A stretch of 64,000 nt of DNA, taken from contig NZ_OEQB01000002.1 in the NCBI RefSeq assembly GCF_900240295.1, positions 124,001 to 188,000 of the forward strand, given 5' to 3'. Shown here piece after piece: positions 62,375 to 64,000 of the stretch. Each line of letters begins with the position of its first letter. Positions within the stretch are counted from its first letter, which is position 1. The notes under the pieces were generated by a model. It was not told where the DNA came from. It did not search any database and was given only the letters and a program-made list of their open reading frames with translations. Origin of the DNA: Megasphaera vaginalis (ex Bordigoni et al. 2020). GTDB taxonomy: Bacteria; Bacillota; Negativicutes; Veillonellales; Megasphaeraceae. Made by a program: the position numbers and the translations under genes.

Positions 62375-64000
62375 ATGATTCACGCGTTAGTCGCCGGTTA
62401 TGGACCGTATAAGAAAATTGTTTTTGCCGTTATGCTCGGTTCTGTTGTTACGGCGGCTCTGGAAGTTGTTTTTCCCATGCTCATCCGACAGCTTTTGCAA
62501 GATGTGTTGCCCTTGCAGGACGGATACTTGCTGGCGGAACGGTCATTTCTTCTGTTTTCACTCTATCTGCTTTGCCTAGCCGTTACTTTCGGCGTTCACT
62601 ATTACGGCCGAGCCATGGGCTGTGCCATTGAAAATGACTTGCGATGCAGGCTCTTTGCACATTTGGAGGGCATGCCGTTTTCTTTTTATGACAATATGAA
62701 GGTAGGGCAGTTGCTGTCGCGTCTGATCAGCGATATTGCGGAGATCGGGGAGCTGGCCTTTCAGTTACCGAATCTGCTTGTGGTCTGTACGATTACCATG
62801 CTTGGCGGCGCTGCCTGTCTCGTATATATTCATTGGCAGATGAGCCTCGTTGTCATGGTCCTGCTTTTGGTAAAAACGGCTGATACGATTATTCTCAACG
62901 GTAAGATGAAGACCGCTTTCCACGCAGCGCGAAGAGAAGTGGGCAATTTAGGAGCTTTGGCGACGGAAAGTCTTGGCGCTGTTCGTCTGGTACAGGCTTT
63001 TGCCAATGAAGCGAGAGAACGGCGGCGTTTTGCATGTGCCAGTCGTCGCGTACAGGATGCGCAGACGAAAACGGTACGTTGTGAAGCGTATTTGCTCAGC
63101 AGCGTGACCTTTTTTTCTCATACCCTTCATCTGCTGATTATCGGCATCGGCGCCTGTCTGATCATGGGCGGATCGCTGACGTTCGCCGATCTGGTCGCGT
63201 ATTTGCTTTACCTGATGCTTTTTATTCGTCCGATCATGCAGCTTACGTTGCTGACAGAGCGTTATCAGCGCGGTTTGGCAGGCTTTCGTCGTTGTCAGGA
63301 ACTGTTGGCGGCACCGCCGTTGTGTTATGGCGATGAGAAGGCGATCAGTGCCGGACCGATCAAGGGTGATGTCGTTTTTCGGCATGTGAATTTTTCTTAT
63401 GACGGCGTGCGCCCCGTTCTTACGGATTTCAACCTGCACATTCGGCCCGGCGAGAAGGTTGCCGTTGTCGGCGCTACCGGAGCGGGTAAAAGCAGTATTG
63501 CCAACTTGCTGCTGCGCTTTTACGATTTCCAGTCGGGAGAGATTCTTTTGGACGGCGTTAATATCAGACAATATGAATTGTCCTTTTTGCGGCGGACAAT
63601 CGGCATTGTGCCGCAAGACGTTTTTCTGTTTTCCGATTCCATCGGCGATAATATTGCCTTTGGCAGAAGCGGCGCTTCCTTTGCTGAAATTCGAGAAGCG
63701 GCGGCTGCGGCTCACGCTGCCGATTTTATTGAGGCATTGCCGGACGGCTATGAAAGTTTTATCGGCGAACGGGGTGTCAAGTTATCGGGAGGGCAAAAGC
63801 AGCGGTTGGCTATTGCCCGGATTTTTTTAAAGAATCCGCCTGTGTTGATTTTGGATGAAGCCACGTCGGCTTTAGATAATGAGACGGAAAAACAAATCGT
63901 ACAATCGCTGAAAAAGGTTGCCGAGCAGCGTACGACCCTGGTCATTGCCCATCGTCTGGCAACGGTACAGGATGCCGACAGGATCCTCGTCCTGCAAAAC
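62375..64000 (+). CDS. ABC exporter, fused permease-ATPase (runs off the window)
   Basis: Partial: 542 codons without a stop. N-terminal six-helix ABCB/MsbA-type exporter domain (ALEVVFPMLIRQLLQD, GMPFSFYDNMKVGQLLSRL), then an ATPase with Walker A VVGATGAGKSS, VPQDVFLF, signature [16 protein letters not shown], Walker B VLILDEATSALD and the H-loop IAHRL. AGGAGG lies 12 bases before the ATG. Only the last tens of residues are missing. It lies 58 bases after the ChaN-like gene and may export haem, a siderophore or a lipid; the cargo is unknown. Confidence 0.93.
   Translation, partial: MIHALVAGYGPYKKIVFAVMLGSVVTAALEVVFPMLIRQLLQDVLPLQDGYLLAERSFLLFSLYLLCLAVTFGVHYYGRAMGCAIENDLRCRLFAHLEGMPFSFYDNMKVGQLLSRLISDIAEIGELAFQLPNLLVVCTITMLGGAACLVYIHWQMSLVVMVLLLVKTADTIILNGKMKTAFHAARREVGNLGALATESLGAVRLVQAFANEARERRRFACASRRVQDAQTKTVRCEAYLLSSVTFFSHTLHLLIIGIGACLIMGGSLTFADLVAYLLYLMLFIRPIMQLTLLTERYQRGLAGFRRCQELLAAPPLCYGDEKAISAGPIKGDVVFRHVNFSYDGVRPVLTDFNLHIRPGEKVAVVGATGAGKSSIANLLLRFYDFQSGEILLDGVNIRQYELSFLRRTIGIVPQDVFLFSDSIGDNIAFGRSGASFAEIREAAAAAHAADFIEALPDGYESFIGERGVKLSGGQKQRLAIARIFLKNPPVLILDEATSALDNETEKQIVQSLKKVAEQRTTLVIAHRLATVQDADRILVLQN

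Overview
The window reads as a chromosomal segment of a diderm Firmicute of the class Negativicutes, most likely a Megasphaera-like member of the Veillonellaceae. Outer-membrane machinery (a TonB-dependent receptor, a secretin, a YadA-type trimeric autotransporter) sits beside Firmicute-type RNA regulation (T-box, glmS ribozyme, preQ1 riboswitch). The adhesin also carries an S-layer-homology (SLH) domain, the usual Negativicute device for tying the outer membrane to peptidoglycan. The taxon is inferred from gene content only.

Layout. 0-8.8 kb: a polar amino-acid ABC importer with two substrate-binding lipoproteins, glucose-6-phosphate isomerase, a 38-codon epimerase remnant, an isolated PilP-like/secretin pair, the queuosine-precursor transporter queT behind a preQ1-I riboswitch, and a ketopantoate-reductase-like gene. 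8.9-12.3 kb: a P1B metal ATPase and a secreted beta-helix-like protein. 12.4-30.2 kb: a Wzx/Wzy-type surface polysaccharide locus, clearly more AT-rich than its flanks up to about 24 kb. It begins with a decayed CapD-type dehydratase and continues with aminotransferase, initiating sugar transferase, glycosyltransferases, polymerase, pyruvyl transferase, acetyltransferase, flippase, UDP-glucose dehydrogenase, the complete dTDP-rhamnose set, a second epimerase and an HD protein. A four-helix-bundle (S23) gene with inverted short repeats on each side splits rmlA from rmlB.

30-41 kb: a broken minus-strand gene, an MFS transporter under a T-box, glmS with its self-cleaving ribozyme, an exported VWA protein, a barnase-like lipoprotein with barstar, three small envelope or exported proteins, and an iron-type alcohol dehydrogenase. 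41.1-48.4 kb: one 2411-residue trimeric autotransporter adhesin that ends, after its beta-barrel anchor, in a coiled coil and an SLH domain. 48.5-54.3 kb: tRNA-Gly(CCC), uracil-DNA glycosylase, YbaK-type deacylase, EamA transporter, nitrilase-family amidase, AEC transporter, M20 amidohydrolase and a deletion remnant of a CoA-transferase gene. 54.4-64 kb: a flavodoxin and an iron/haem acquisition cluster: a broken and an intact binding protein (the intact one behind a clear promoter and Fur box), FecCD permease, ATPase, TonB receptor, ChaN-like protein, and an ABC exporter that runs off the end.

No phage, IS element, CRISPR array or complete unknown multi-gene system was seen. The most noteworthy items are a 28-bp perfect inverted repeat lying exactly at the frameshift in the first haem-binding-protein gene (a template-switch signature), the adhesin with a predicted periplasmic SLH tether, a T-box in front of an MFS transporter, the S23 gene with its flanking repeats, and a lipid-anchored barnase/barstar pair. 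The window carries many decaying genes: capD, FrhB-like, CoA transferase, an epimerase stub, a haem-binding protein, and two other broken genes.
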